This document shows positions 26,964 through 36,422 of a stretch of DNA of 64,000 nt, in pieces. Source of the stretch: Rhizobium jaguaris (GTDB taxonomy: Bacteria; Pseudomonadota; Alphaproteobacteria; Rhizobiales; Rhizobiaceae); contig NZ_CP032695.1 of assembly GCF_003627755.1 (NCBI RefSeq), positions 868,001 through 932,000 on the forward strand. Direction: 5' to 3'. The notes below the pieces were generated by a model. The model did no database searches. It saw only the letters and a program-made list of their open reading frames with translations, and was not told where the DNA came from. The position numbers were made by a program, and so were the translations under genes. Positions within the stretch are counted from its first letter, which is position 1. The number at the start of each line of letters is the position of its first letter.

Positions 26964-27079
26964 ATCAGCTCCAAGATCAGGTTGACGGACGCGCCTATCC
27001 TCTGATCCTATCAGCCGCCGCAGGCGAGTGGCGGCGCGCTGAATTTCGATAACTCACTCGTCCAGTAAGGGGAACAACA

Positions 27080-27898
27080 ATGACCTTTTCCAACCTTTTG
27101 AAATCCGCTGTGTTCGGCCTTGCCATGCTGGGCGTGACTGTGCCCGCCATGGCCGACCAGCTTGCTGATATCAAGGCCAAGGGCAAGATTGAAACGGCCA
27201 CCGACATGCACTACGCGCCGTTCGACATGATCGATAACGGCACTTACGAAGGCATGACGAAGGATCTCTTCGACGCCGTGGCGAAGGAGATCGGCGCGGA
27301 GCCGGTCTACCAAGATATTCCTTGGACGGCCGAACTGCCTGGCCTCGAGGTGAAGAAGTTCGATATCATCATCGCGCCGGTCACAATTACACCGGAGCGC
27401 CTGCAGCGTTACGCCTTCACATTGCCGATCGCCGACGCCACGGTCGCGCTGTTGCGTGCCGCCAGCAATGCCGACCTGAAGAAGCCGGAGGACATCAAGG
27501 GCAAGACCGTCGGCGTGCAGCAGGGCACCGCACAGTTCAAGCAGCTTCAGGCCTTCGGCGACAAGATTGGCGGCGTAAACATCAAGGAATATGGCACCAC
27601 CGACGAAGCCTACGCGGATCTCGCCGCCGGCCGTCTGGACGCGGTTGCCGGATCGCTGCCAAACCTCACCTACTTGGTCAAGACCCGCCCTGAAACATTT
27701 GCCATGTTCGATAAGGCGACGTTTGGCCAGCCGACCTATTTCGCCTGGGTCGTGCGCAAGGACGCCGACAGCGAAAGCTTCGTCAAGGCCATCAACGCCG
27801 CCATGCTTAAGATGACTGACGACGGGCGCGTCAAGGCCATCCAGGAAAAATGGCTGGGCGCCTCCGCCGAGCTGCCGCGTGAAGTTCCGACCAAGTGA
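27080..27898 (+). CDS. Polar amino acid ABC transporter, substrate-binding protein
   Basis: A 272-residue periplasmic binding protein of the SBP_bac_3 family. The signal peptide is cleaved after about Ala25 (VPAMA-DQL). Domain marks are ATDMHYAPFDMID near the mature start, TITPERLQRYAFTLPIADA, and GKTVGVQQGTAQFKQL. It feeds the permease pair and ATPase that follow, forming a complete family 3 (polar amino acid, opine or amine) importer. The ligand cannot be read from sequence. A strong hairpin lies upstream. Confidence 0.92.
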   Translation: MTFSNLLKSAVFGLAMLGVTVPAMADQLADIKAKGKIETATDMHYAPFDMIDNGTYEGMTKDLFDAVAKEIGAEPVYQDIPWTAELPGLEVKKFDIIIAPVTITPERLQRYAFTLPIADATVALLRAASNADLKKPEDIKGKTVGVQQGTAQFKQLQAFGDKIGGVNIKEYGTTDEAYADLAAGRLDAVAGSLPNLTYLVKTRPETFAMFDKATFGQPTYFAWVVRKDADSESFVKAINAAMLKMTDDGRVKAIQEKWLGASAELPREVPTK

Positions 27899-28013
27899 GG
27901 ATCCGACGCGGGTGGGAGTGATCCCGCCCGCGCTATAGTTCCGCTTGCCGGGAGCCATCTGTTGCGCGCTTGCTCATGTGACGGCCCTGCGCGACCCCGG
28001 TCCTGGAGTGCTG

Positions 28014-28661
28014 ATGTTTTCGATCTCTACCTTTCTCGGCAGTTTCGAGCCGCTCTTCTGGGCAGCGCGCTTCACGCTGCTGATCTCCATTCTGGGCATC
28101 GCGCTCGGGCTCGTGGTCGGCGCGCTGATCTGTGCCGCCGCACTTTCGCGCGCAACCTGGCTGCGCTGGGTCGCGGCCATTTGGGTCAGCTTTCTGCGCG
28201 GCGTTCCGCTGCTGGTCCAGCTGCTCCTTTGCTATTACCTGCTGCCTGTCATCGGCGTCAACGTGCCGGCCATGGTCGCGGCCGTGGTCACCGTCGGCGT
28301 CTGCTCCAGTGCCTATGTCTCGGAGATTTGGCGCGGCGCCATCACCGCATTGCCCAGAGGACAGATGGAGGCGGCAACCGCAATCGGCATGCGGCCGAGT
28401 GACATCTGGCTGCGTGTGATCCTGCCGCAGGCGTTTGCGATATCGCTGCCGGCGCTGGTCAACGAGTTGATCCTCCTGGTCAAGGCCTCGTCACTGGTTT
28501 CTGTCGTCGGGATTCTGGAAGTGACGCGCGCCAGCCAGGCCCAGGCCGCCATGACCTTCCGCCCACTGGAAGTCTATATCGCGGCCGCGTGTATCTATCT
28601 GATCATCAACTTATGCCTCGCGGCACTCGGGCGTTATCTTGAACACAAGGTGGCCGTGTAA
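28014..28661 (+). CDS. Polar amino acid ABC transporter permease 1
   Basis: A 215-residue HisM/GlnP-type inner-membrane permease with about five membrane helices and the cytoplasmic EAA loop (GQMEAATAIGMRPSDIWLRV then ILPQAF) that docks on the ATPase. ATG 28014 is chosen over the more upstream frame start because CTGGAG precedes it and the protein then starts at the first helix. The stop overlaps the next permease gene by one base. Confidence 0.92.
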   Translation: MFSISTFLGSFEPLFWAARFTLLISILGIALGLVVGALICAAALSRATWLRWVAAIWVSFLRGVPLLVQLLLCYYLLPVIGVNVPAMVAAVVTVGVCSSAYVSEIWRGAITALPRGQMEAATAIGMRPSDIWLRVILPQAFAISLPALVNELILLVKASSLVSVVGILEVTRASQAQAAMTFRPLEVYIAAACIYLIINLCLAALGRYLEHKVAV

Positions 28662-29323
28662 TGGACCTGAGCATCCTGGTGCAATATTGGCCGACCCTGC
28701 TGGGCGGCTTCGAGTTGACGGTCTTCTGCTGGGTACTCGGCACGATATTCAGCATGGTACTAGGCCTGATCATTTCTTTGGCGCAGCGTTACGGGCCGCG
28801 ACCGCTCGGCTGGCTGCTGCGGGCGTATATAGAGGTCATACGTGGCACACCCTTCCTGGTGCAGCTCTTCGTGCTCTACTACGGCGGGCCACTACTGGGA
28901 CTACGCCTCGAGGCTCTGCCTGCCGGTATTCTGGGGCTCACCGTCTATGGCAGTCCGTATTTTGCCGAGATTTTCCGTGCAGGCTATCTCGCCGTGCCGG
29001 TTGGCCTACTCGAGGCAGCGCGCGCCATCGGCATGTCGGAATTGACCATCGTGGGTCGCATCCTTTTGCCGCTCAGCCTGGTCTCAGCACTCCCGGCACT
29101 GGTCAATTTCTCTATCATCTTGACCAAGGAGACGGTCATCCTGTCCATCATCACCGTCCCGGAGGTGATGTACTCGGTGCAGCGCATGTCCACCGAAACA
29201 TTCCGCTATCTGGAGGCGAACCTGGTGCTGGCGCTGTTTTTCTGGGCATTGGTCGAAATCATCTCGCGTGCCGGCCGTCTGCTGGAGACACGCATCACCA
29301 GACATCTGATCGAAAGGGCATAG
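28661..29323 (+). CDS. Polar amino acid ABC transporter permease 2
   Basis: A 220-residue partner permease of the same HisMQ/GlnP family. It has about five membrane helices and an EAA loop (GLLEAARAIGMSELTIVGRI then LLPLSL). It starts inside the stop codon of permease 1 (TAATG) and ends two bases before the ATPase gene, so the four importer genes form one operon. It would pair with permease 1 as a heterodimeric channel. Confidence 0.92.
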   Translation: MDLSILVQYWPTLLGGFELTVFCWVLGTIFSMVLGLIISLAQRYGPRPLGWLLRAYIEVIRGTPFLVQLFVLYYGGPLLGLRLEALPAGILGLTVYGSPYFAEIFRAGYLAVPVGLLEAARAIGMSELTIVGRILLPLSLVSALPALVNFSIILTKETVILSIITVPEVMYSVQRMSTETFRYLEANLVLALFFWALVEIISRAGRLLETRITRHLIERA

Positions 29324-29324
29324 G

Positions 29325-30101
29325 ATGGTTGAAGCGTCATCCGTCGAGATCCGCAAGGTCAACAAGTTCTACGGTCCCTTTCAGGCGTTGAAGGATGTAA
29401 ACCTGTCGATCCTGCCAGGCAAGGTCACCTGCCTGATCGGCCCTTCGGGCTCGGGCAAGTCTACGCTGTTGCGCTGCATCAATTTCCTGGAGGAATACGA
29501 TTCCGGTGAGATCGCCATCGACGGCCTGTTGATCGGCTATGCCAGCCCCGGTGGCCGCAAGATGCGGGGCCGACAGCTTCGCCAGATGCGGCGTTCCATC
29601 GGAATGGTGTTCCAGCAATTTAATCTATGGCCGCATATGACGGCGTTGCAGAACGTGGCGGAAGGCTTGATCCGCGTTCGCGGCCTGCCCAAAGTGGAAG
29701 CATTGGCTCGTGCCGCCGAGGCGCTGAAGAAGGTGGGACTGGCCGACAAGTTGGCCAACTATCCCTCACGCCTTTCCGGCGGTCAGCAGCAGCGCGTCGC
29801 CATTGCTCGCGCTGTCGCCATGGAGCCGCGCCTGATGCTGTTCGACGAGCCGACCTCGGCGCTCGACCCTGAACTGGTGGGCGAGGTGCTCAGCGTCATG
29901 CGGACGCTCGCCGCAGAAGGCATGACCATGGTTGTCGTCACGCACGAGATGGGTTTCGCTGCCCATGTCGCGGACCAGGTCGCCTTCATGGAAAAGGGCG
30001 AACTCGTCAGTGTCGACGCGCCGGCGCGCATTCTTCACCACCCCGAAGATCAGCGCATCCAATCGTTCCTCCGCACCTATCACGAGCGCAACAGCTTTTA
30101 A
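29325..30101 (+). CDS. Polar amino acid ABC transporter ATPase
   Basis: A 258-residue GlnQ/HisP-type ATPase. Walker A GPSGSGKST is at residues 39-47, followed by the Q-loop (IGMVFQQFNLWPHM), the signature LSGGQQQR, Walker B LMLFDEPTSALDPE and the H-loop His (VVVTHEMGFA). It contains a short insertion between Walker A and the Q-loop (YASPGGRKMRGRQL), which is common in a subset of these importers. It powers uptake through the two permeases upstream. Confidence 0.95.
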   Translation: MVEASSVEIRKVNKFYGPFQALKDVNLSILPGKVTCLIGPSGSGKSTLLRCINFLEEYDSGEIAIDGLLIGYASPGGRKMRGRQLRQMRRSIGMVFQQFNLWPHMTALQNVAEGLIRVRGLPKVEALARAAEALKKVGLADKLANYPSRLSGGQQQRVAIARAVAMEPRLMLFDEPTSALDPELVGEVLSVMRTLAAEGMTMVVVTHEMGFAAHVADQVAFMEKGELVSVDAPARILHHPEDQRIQSFLRTYHERNSF

Positions 30102-30233
30102 CTCCCTTTGGTCATCGGTTCTATCGGCCAAGAGAAGGTGAACACGAGGATCGGGCGCTCGGCCGCCGGCTGCGAAATGCGGACCGGCGTTCATCCATGA
30201 AAGGAGCTCCGTCGGCTGCGCCAAGTTCCATAA

Positions 30234-30383
30234 TGCGGGAGACTGTTTCGGGAACGCCACCCTCAGGTTGAGGTGTCCCTGAAGACGTGGTACGCAGTTG
30301 TCAGCAAGTATGAATGGACCGGCCCGGCCGCCGCCGAAGTCTTCCGCAAGAAATTGCTCGCCCAGATAAGGCATGCCGGTTAG
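30234..30383 (+). pseudogene. HigB-like toxin fragment
   Basis: The plus frame to TAG 30381-30383 reads RLFRERHPQVEVSLKTWY then AVVSKYEWTGPAAAEVF, which matches the N-terminal half of HigB mRNA interferases (E/D-RHP...L..WY......W.GP). There is no start codon with a ribosome site, the C-terminal half is missing and no HigA follows. The rest of 30102-30480 shows nothing else. Confidence 0.5.
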
Positions 30384-30480
30384 TTTAGGCAGACCCGCAA
30401 GTCGCGGTTCAGCATGAACTCACACGACATAAACGGTGATGTGTCGATAATGTTTGTATTGTCGACATTTCTGCTGCCTA

Positions 30481-30903
30481 CTACGAGGAATTCCAGGGAT
30501 TAATGACGTTCAGACCTGCGGCCTGGAAGGGACTTGTGTCACGTGTGGCAACCATCAGACCGCGCGCCGCGGCCGTTGCGGCGATGTAGCCATCAGCCTT
30601 CCCAATAGCCCTACCGGCTTCCTTCGCTCGCGCCATTAGCTCGGCGTAGGCTTGCGACGCATCCAGGTCGAAAGAAAGAACTCGGCCGGAGAACGCTGGC
30701 AAAACCTCCCGTTCAAGACGATCCTGGTAGATCGTTTGCCGTTTGCCTTCCGGCATCGTTGCCACACCATAGCGCAATTCAGCGACGGTGATCGTAGACA
30801 GGTAGAGGGTTTCGATCAGTTGGGCGTCAATCCAGGCCAAAACGTTCGTATCCGGCTCGACTTTCCAGAGTTCGGAGATCACATTGGTATCGAGAACGAT
30901 CAT
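30481..30903 (-). CDS. PIN-domain toxin (VapC/FitB-like)
   Basis: A 140-residue PIN ribonuclease. The acidic active-site residues are visible in VLDTNVISEL (Asp5), VAELRYG (Glu), KADGYIAATA (Asp) and VATRDTSPF (Asp). It overlaps the antitoxin gene by four bases (ATGA), so toxin and antitoxin are coupled. The companion is a FitA-type ribbon-helix-helix protein, which makes this a FitAB-like pair rather than a classical AbrB-type VapBC. FitB-type toxins cleave RNA. Confidence 0.92.
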   Translation of the reverse strand: MIVLDTNVISELWKVEPDTNVLAWIDAQLIETLYLSTITVAELRYGVATMPEGKRQTIYQDRLEREVLPAFSGRVLSFDLDASQAYAELMARAKEAGRAIGKADGYIAATAAARGLMVATRDTSPFQAAGLNVINPWNSS

Positions 30904-31157
30904 TCAAAGCTCATAGGTTCAGCCGGAGTCTTGTCACGAAGCTGATTGAGGCGTTCCGCTTCGGCGTCCGTCAGACCTCCAGCCTCACGGGCGATAGAGG
31001 TCAATAGTGTGCCCAGCTTCAAACGTCCCTCTGGTTTGGCAGCCTGTTCGAGAATGCTGCGGATTTCTGCCTCGGCGCTGCGGCCGTGCAGGGCGGCCCG
31101 GACACGAATGGCACGATGGACTTCGTCTGGCACGTTGCGAATAGTGATGGACGGCAT
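30900..31157 (-). CDS. FitA-like ribbon-helix-helix antitoxin
   Basis: An 85-residue Arc/FitA-type antitoxin: a DNA-binding ribbon and helices at the N-terminus (PSITIRNVPDEVHRAIRVRA, then HGRSAEAEIRSILEQA) and a toxin-binding tail. ATG 31157 (MPSITIRNV) is taken as the start because the family begins there; a longer frame reaches 31190. The palindromic region directly upstream (31176-31218) is the likely autoregulatory operator. Confidence 0.88.
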   Translation of the reverse strand: MPSITIRNVPDEVHRAIRVRAALHGRSAEAEIRSILEQAAKPEGRLKLGTLLTSIAREAGGLTDAEAERLNQLRDKTPAEPMSFE

Positions 31158-31175
31158 TGCTTTCCATCCTCCAGA

Positions 31176-31218
31176 TTGATTGCGATGCATGCATGATAGC
31201 TTAATGCAATCAATTGAT
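31176..31218 (-). promoter_or_regulatory. Palindrome cluster upstream of the FitA-like antitoxin
   Basis: TTGATTGC (31176-31183) and GCAATCAA (31206-31213) form an eight-base inverted repeat. Between and beside them lie the palindromes ATGCATGCAT (31185-31194) and ATCAATTGAT (31209-31218). The placement just before the antitoxin start fits FitAB-type autoregulation. Confidence 0.5.
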
Positions 31219-31911
31219 CAATCGGCATGGTTGGTGATGGTGGCGAAAAGATCCGATTGTCGCGCCGAATAAGCGGGATTGCCTGCACTTAGCCGCATTG
31301 TCTTGTCCGCAAGTTGGCGTGCCGGCCGCTATCTGAAACACGAGAGCGCATTCAGTATGCGATTTCCAAATGTAGAAGATGCCGATAAGCAACAGCGTCG
31401 CCACTCCAGCATCCTTAACCCCTGGCGTGTCGAGGCATGGACATCGAGGCTACCGCCGCCCGAAATGGTAATCAGCTGCGGGACATCGGCGAGTGGCACT
31501 CCTATCCGATTGGGCAGGTCCTCCGCCCCGAGTGGAACCGATATCGAGCAGATCAAGCAGTTCAACGGCGCAATGTCGTGCTGTGGCTCCGCACCGCAAC
31601 CCGCCACTACCGCCGCAAATACAGCAACCCAATTTCTCGGACGAGTCGCGAAGTCAATGCGCCCCAACGACAGCGTTCCAACAATCGCGAAGGCCTACGT
31701 GACCGAAGTGCTGGAAACCTATGGGCGCGCTTGTCGACCATCGGCTTGAATGTGCCCCTATTTGTCTACACCGATAACTGCCACCGGCAAGCAGCCGCAT
31801 CGACGCTTCGCCGGGTCGGAGAACACGTTCGACTGGCGGTACACAACGAAGGCGTATTTGCAGCGGTGGGCCGAGAAGGTACGTGGGTCGAAGAAGGCGG
31901 CGACGTCGGGC
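31219..31911. other. No gene supported
   Basis: Nearly 700 bases with overlapping frames on both strands (for example 31329-31667 minus and 31437-32039 plus), none of which shows a known domain or a convincing ribosome site. It is probably decayed sequence between the FitAB pair and the aminotransferase. Confidence 0.4.
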
Positions 31912-33411
31912 CTACGCACAAGCCGCCCCCCGTCGCGCCGAAGCGATCGGCGAGAAGGTCGCCCGCGCCGGATCGAACGTGTAGAGCGGCACGTACGCCG
32001 ATGCGTCCCGCGCGAGCTGGACGACCGAATCCAGGATGAAGGAAACCTTCTCCTTCGAAGCCAGAACGCTCAGATTGAGACGCGTGAACCCCGGCTTCTC
32101 GATCTCCCTGCCGTCCAGGATCGCCTGCCGTATGCGCTGGGAAGTCGGGCCGTCAATGGAAAGTAGCCTGTGCACGTAAGGGCCTGCGCAGGCGCAGCCG
32201 CCGCGGGCCTGGATGCCGAAACGGTCGCTCAGCATGCGTGTGACTAGTTGGTGGTGGACGTAGCCGCCCCCGCCGTCGCGCAGGCGAAATGAAAAGATCG
32301 GCAGTCTCGCCATCGATGTGGAGCCGAGCAGTTCGATCTCGGGAACGTCCTTCCAGGCAGCGAAGACGCGTCGCGTGAAACCGACGTTTAGCCGCTGGAT
32401 TTCATCAACGCCGATCGCGTCCTTGATGAGGAATACGAGGGCCGCGCGAATGTCGCCGATGACGTTGGGCGTTCCGGCCTCCTCCCTCGACTCGAGGCTG
32501 TCGCTGTAGTCGTGGCCCATGGGCGACACGAACTTGACGGTGCCACCGCCAGGCCAGGAAGGCTTGGTCGTTACGACCGCGTCGTGCCGCACCACCAGCA
32601 CGCCGGAAGCTCCAGGCCCGCCGAGGAACTTGTGCGGAGACACGACTATCGCGTCGATCTCGGCGCCTTCGTCCGGCGTCATCGCGATGGGCATGTATGG
32701 TCCCGCGCCGGCATAGTCCCATACCACTTTGGCGCCCGCAGCCTTTGCGATCTTCGTGAGCGCTGTGACGTCGGTGCGGATCCCGGTGACGTTCGACGCC
32801 GCGGAGAACGAGCAGATGATCAGATCCGCGCCGGCGGACTCAAGAGCCTCCCGTAGCCGCGCGGGGTCCGGGCCACCGTTGTCGCCCTCGGTGATCTCGA
32901 TGACGTCCGCTCCGCTCTCGCGCCACGGCAGTATGTTCGAATGGTGTTCATACGGGCCGATGACGACGCGCGCGCGCTTCCCGGCTGCGATGGCGTCGGT
33001 GACGCCGAGCAGCTTCACCAGGCGGTTGATCCCCGCCGTCGCGCCGGACCCAGCGAAGATCACTGCATGTCGCGCGTCCGCCCCGCAGAGGTCCCTGATG
33101 ACCGACCGTGCTTCCCGGCGCAGGCGGGTCATCATGCCGCCGCAGTAGGACGCCTCGGTATGGCTGTTCGCATAGTAGGGCAGGACTTCTTCCAGGATGA
33201 ATTCCTCGATCTGTCGGAGCGCGCGTCCCGAGGCCACGTAGTCGGCATAAACGAGATCCTTGGGACCGAAGGGACCGTCCACCTTTGCCTTCGATCCGAT
33301 CAAGCCGCTCCTGAATGCGGCGATGGGATCGCCCTGACCGATGCTGCTTCTGAACTTGTCGAGGACGGTGAGAAGTTCCGTTGAAGGTTGGCGTGCGTCC
33401 CGTTCGCGCAT
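31912..33411 (-). CDS. Class V aminotransferase / cysteine desulfurase-like PLP enzyme
   Basis: A PLP enzyme of about 499 residues with the class V fold. The lysine that binds PLP is in VVSPHKFLGGPGASGVLV. Other marks are YADYVASGRALRQIEEFI, SGATAGINRLVKLLG, GPYEHHSNILPWRESGADV and the small-domain GGCACAGPYVHRLL, whose Cys is in the place of the persulfide Cys of desulfurases. It is longer than SufS (about 410), with a C-terminal extension. No suf genes are nearby, so the reaction is uncertain. It is divergent from an Lrp-type regulator, its likely controller. ATG 33411 (MRERDARQ) is preferred to a start nine codons upstream. Confidence 0.85.
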   Translation of the reverse strand: MRERDARQPSTELLTVLDKFRSSIGQGDPIAAFRSGLIGSKAKVDGPFGPKDLVYADYVASGRALRQIEEFILEEVLPYYANSHTEASYCGGMMTRLRREARSVIRDLCGADARHAVIFAGSGATAGINRLVKLLGVTDAIAAGKRARVVIGPYEHHSNILPWRESGADVIEITEGDNGGPDPARLREALESAGADLIICSFSAASNVTGIRTDVTALTKIAKAAGAKVVWDYAGAGPYMPIAMTPDEGAEIDAIVVSPHKFLGGPGASGVLVVRHDAVVTTKPSWPGGGTVKFVSPMGHDYSDSLESREEAGTPNVIGDIRAALVFLIKDAIGVDEIQRLNVGFTRRVFAAWKDVPEIELLGSTSMARLPIFSFRLRDGGGGYVHHQLVTRMLSDRFGIQARGGCACAGPYVHRLLSIDGPTSQRIRQAILDGREIEKPGFTRLNLSVLASKEKVSFILDSVVQLARDASAYVPLYTFDPARATFSPIASARRGAACA

Positions 33412-33507
33412 TGTCAGTCTCCATGGAAGATTTGACAATGATTCTAATCTGCATCAGGGTCGGAAACTTCACCAATATTTGCGTAAAGATATAGAAAATT
33501 GGGTCAT

Positions 33508-33990
33508 ATGATCGGAAAAGACGTAAAGATTGACGAAATTGATCTGAGAATTCTGACTTGCATGCAGCGCGATTCCACGCTCTCCCAACGTGAGCTTGCG
33601 GAGCGCGTGGGGCTGTCCCAGAATGCTTGCTGGCGCAGGCTTCAGCGTCTTTATGCGGCCGGCGTCGTCAAGGGTTCGCGAGCCTCGATCGACTTCGAGG
33701 TTCTGGGGTTCGACCTCACCGTGATCGTCATGATCCGGACCCGGCATCATTCGAAGGAATGGTCCGACGACTTTCGCAGGCACGTCGAGCGGCTACCCGA
33801 GGTCGTCGACTTCTACCGGATAGGCGGCGACTGGGACTATCTGATCAAGGTCGTCACGAAGGGTATGTCGGGTTACGACGCTTTCTACCGGAAGCTCATC
33901 ACTAACTTCGATCTGGCGACCGTGACCGGTTATTTTTCGATGGAGGCCATCATCAGCAACCGCGCGGTCGACCTTGTCCGCATGCGGTGA
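33508..33990 (+). CDS. Lrp/AsnC-family transcriptional regulator
   Basis: A 160-residue Lrp-type regulator with an N-terminal helix-turn-helix (IDLRILTCMQRDSTLSQREL then AERVGLSQNACWRRLQRLY) and a C-terminal RAM ligand domain (DFYRIGGDWDYLIKVVTKGM). ATG 33508 is used, and an in-frame TTG lies three codons upstream. It is divergently transcribed from the class V aminotransferase with a 96-base gap, the standard layout for an Lrp protein that senses an amino acid and controls its catabolic gene. Confidence 0.93.
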   Translation: MIGKDVKIDEIDLRILTCMQRDSTLSQRELAERVGLSQNACWRRLQRLYAAGVVKGSRASIDFEVLGFDLTVIVMIRTRHHSKEWSDDFRRHVERLPEVVDFYRIGGDWDYLIKVVTKGMSGYDAFYRKLITNFDLATVTGYFSMEAIISNRAVDLVRMR

Positions 33991-34435
33991 CGGTTCCGCA
34001 GCGGCTCCCTCCGGCAGGGCCTGCTTCATCCGCCAGACTTCTCGCGCTCTCATCGCGGATCCTCGCGCCAATTGTTGGCAATCTCGCTGACTCTCACATC
34101 CGTGGCGTCATGGTCCGAACACGCCGCGACCACGGATCTCTGGCCGCTACGCCGGCCCAGATCGTCCAGGACGCCAGGCGGCACCGCGTGAAGGTGCGTC
34201 AATTCTGCTTTAACTGCTCGCGCTGGGACTGTCTCTCGCGCCATCGACGGAGATGGCCTCCACGCCGCCGCTCCATGCGCATGGCGCGAGGGCTGGCATG
34301 GCGGAAGCTGCGCGCATTGTGGCCGCCCGGTGCCGAGCGTTCCGCCCTGGACCGGTTGCAATCAGCGCTCACATGACTACTTTCTGTGCTAGCCATCCCT
34401 CTCAATGGCAGAGAGAAAATGACCGGGAGCAAGTC
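33991..34435. other. No gene supported
   Basis: About 445 bases between the Lrp gene and the DUF2277 gene. Frames are open on both strands because of high GC content, but none shows a family or a ribosome site. Confidence 0.4.
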
Positions 34436-34702
34436 ATGTGCCGAAATATAAAATCCCTGTTCAATTTCGATCCACCGGCGACGGACGAGGAGATTCATGA
34501 TGCCGCGCTCCAGTTCGTGCGCAAGGTAAGCGGAACGACCAAACCATCGAAGCGCAACGAGATCGCGTTCGAGCGCGCGGTCAATTCGATCGCGGCATGC
34601 GCCCATGAGCTGCTCGATTCGCTGGAAACTTCTCAGCCACCGCGCGATCGCGAGGAGGTAGCAGCAAAGGCGCGCGCGCGAGCGGCGGTTCGGTTCGCTT
34701 AA
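34436..34702 (+). CDS. DUF2277 family protein
   Basis: An 88-residue protein that begins MCRNIKSLFNFDPPATDEEI and ends with PPRDREEVAAKARARAAVRF, the two conserved ends of DUF2277. The middle is helical (HDAALQFVRKVSGTTKPSKR). The start ATG 34436 is preceded by GGGAG. The longer frame upstream is not conserved. The family is common in proteobacteria and actinobacteria and has no established role. Soluble, single gene. Confidence 0.88.
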   Translation: MCRNIKSLFNFDPPATDEEIHDAALQFVRKVSGTTKPSKRNEIAFERAVNSIAACAHELLDSLETSQPPRDREEVAAKARARAAVRFA

Positions 34703-35015
34703 GAGAGATCCCATCACGCAAAAGGAAATCCCGGTCAGTCCTCAGGTTGGCCCAAAGGAGGCACTGCCTGATGGCGGCTTGCGGCTGCGTAAAGTGGCCA
34801 TCGCGGGGGGGAGTATCCGCCCGTCAAGGAGGCGAAGCAGCTCAAGATCATCATCTACGATCAGGTCAATGCGGCCTGCGCCGGTACCACGCGGAGCAGG
34901 CGACCACGGACATGCAGGCCGGCGCCAGCACTTTCATGCGGCGGCGCGGATATTTTAAAAGCTGATGCGATCGAACTTGGGCACGACGAGGAAAACCAGG
35001 CCAGCGCAGACGGTT

Positions 35016-35062
35016 AGAGCATGATCCCAAAAAGTGAAAAGCGGTTTTTGGATAAGATCATG
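35016..35062. repeat. Rhizobiales-type intergenic palindromic element
   Basis: The stretch starts AGAGCATGATC and ends GATCATG, with the internal pair CAAAAA / TTTTTG around GTGAAAAGCGG. It matches the well-known GAGCATGATC...GATCATG intergenic palindromes of Rhizobium, Agrobacterium and relatives. It is the only convincing copy in this window. The rest of 34703-35085 has no supported gene. Confidence 0.65.
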
Positions 35063-35085
35063 TAAGATCAAACAGCGAGAGCACG

Positions 35086-36126
35086 ATGACGGCTCGAAGA
35101 AAAGTCACCGTGTCCTCGTCGATTCATTTCTCTCAACGGAGCAGGACATTGGCAAACGAGACGATCAGCCTTTGGAACGGCACGACAATTCCGCGGCTCG
35201 GCATGGGATGCTGGGCCATCGGCGGCCCCTATCATTCCGGCAACACTGCCCTGAGTTGGGGAACGGTGAACGATCAGGAATCCCGGAAGGCGATCGAGCG
35301 CGCACTGGATCTCGGCATCCGGTTCTTCGATACCGCATCAAGCTACGGTGCCGGGCATTCCGAAGAGATTCTCGGAACAGCTTTGAAGAACCGCTCCGAC
35401 GTGGTGATCGCGACGAAATTCGGCAACATGTTCGATCCGTCCACCAAGCAAGCGCTCGGCTCAAGCGCCACACCGGCCTTCATTCGAGATTCCACCGAGC
35501 AATCTTTGCGTCGACTGCAACGCGATTCCATCGATCTTCTCCAGTTTCACATCAACGGCCACCCGATAGACGAAGCGATCGCCGTGTTCGACACGCTCGA
35601 CGAGCTTCGCCACGGGGGCAAAATCGCCGCCTATGGCTGGAGTACCGATGATCCGACGAGAGCAGAGGCATTTGCCGATCGGCCAGGCTTCGTTACTGTC
35701 CAGCATAATCTCAACGTTCTCGATCCGGCACCGGATATGATCGCCGTCGTGGAGCGGTTCAACCTCGTCTCGATCAACCGCGGCCCGCTCGCGATGGGGC
35801 TGCTGTCCGGCAAATTCGACCACGTGAAGCTTCCAGAGGATGACGTTCGCAGCTCGAACGCGGCCTGGCTGCGTTACTTCAAGGACGGCGCCGTGCAACC
35901 CGAATTCCGCCGTAAGCTCGATTCTGTGCGTGAACTTCTGCGCTCCGACGGGCGAACGCTGGTTCAGGGCGCCCTCGGATGGATCTGGGCCACCTCGCCT
36001 CGGACGCTTCCAATCCCAGGCTTCCGAAATGTGACGCAGGTTGAGGAAAACGTCGGGGCGCTTGAAAAAGGCGCACTCTCGCCGGCCACGATGACCGAAA
36101 TCAAGACATTGATCGGATCGTCATGA
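35086..36126 (+). CDS. Aldo/keto reductase
   Basis: A 346-residue NADPH-dependent oxidoreductase with the aldo/keto reductase barrel. The catalytic tetrad is complete in this numbering: Asp82 and Tyr87 (FFDTASSYGAGHSEEI), Lys111 (VIATKFG), His155 (LLQFHINGH). The C-terminal cofactor segment is LPIPGFRNVTQVEENVGAL. The first 21 residues do not look conserved, and a TTG at 35149 with GGAG seven bases upstream may be the real start, since the intergenic palindrome ends only 24 bases before ATG 35086. The closest general type is the plant- and plasmid-associated YajO/Tas-like reductases; the substrate is unknown. Confidence 0.88.
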   Translation: MTARRKVTVSSSIHFSQRSRTLANETISLWNGTTIPRLGMGCWAIGGPYHSGNTALSWGTVNDQESRKAIERALDLGIRFFDTASSYGAGHSEEILGTALKNRSDVVIATKFGNMFDPSTKQALGSSATPAFIRDSTEQSLRRLQRDSIDLLQFHINGHPIDEAIAVFDTLDELRHGGKIAAYGWSTDDPTRAEAFADRPGFVTVQHNLNVLDPAPDMIAVVERFNLVSINRGPLAMGLLSGKFDHVKLPEDDVRSSNAAWLRYFKDGAVQPEFRRKLDSVRELLRSDGRTLVQGALGWIWATSPRTLPIPGFRNVTQVEENVGALEKGALSPATMTEIKTLIGSS

Positions 36127-36422
36127 CCCTGCGAAAGGCCGCCAGTCGCGATGGGAACCGCGCCTTCGGCAACCCAGTCGTGAAAGATGCGTGGACCATC
36201 AAGGCTTTGATGCCAAATTCGAAACGGTCCTGGACCTTTTCCAGGAGAACCTCATTCTGACGGAGTGGCGCCCGTTGCCTCAGTTGGAAAACGTCCTGCC
36301 GCACATGGACACATGCGCCCTCTTTTCGCTCGACTTTAGAGCGACACGATATGAGGTTGATCGGATTCGGCGACGTCTTCGCAGCATCGCCGAACCGGCA
36401 TGATCGGCTGTCCATCCTACGC

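Noticed and set aside
31329..31667. 112-residue minus frame and overlapping plus frames in 31.3-31.9 kb
   Set aside because: No domain, no ribosome site and mutually overlapping frames on both strands.
36191..36403. 70-residue plus frame from GTG, between the aldo/keto reductase and cytochrome c'
   Set aside because: Sequence is not low-complexity, but there is no start signal, family or homologue that I can name; too weak to call.
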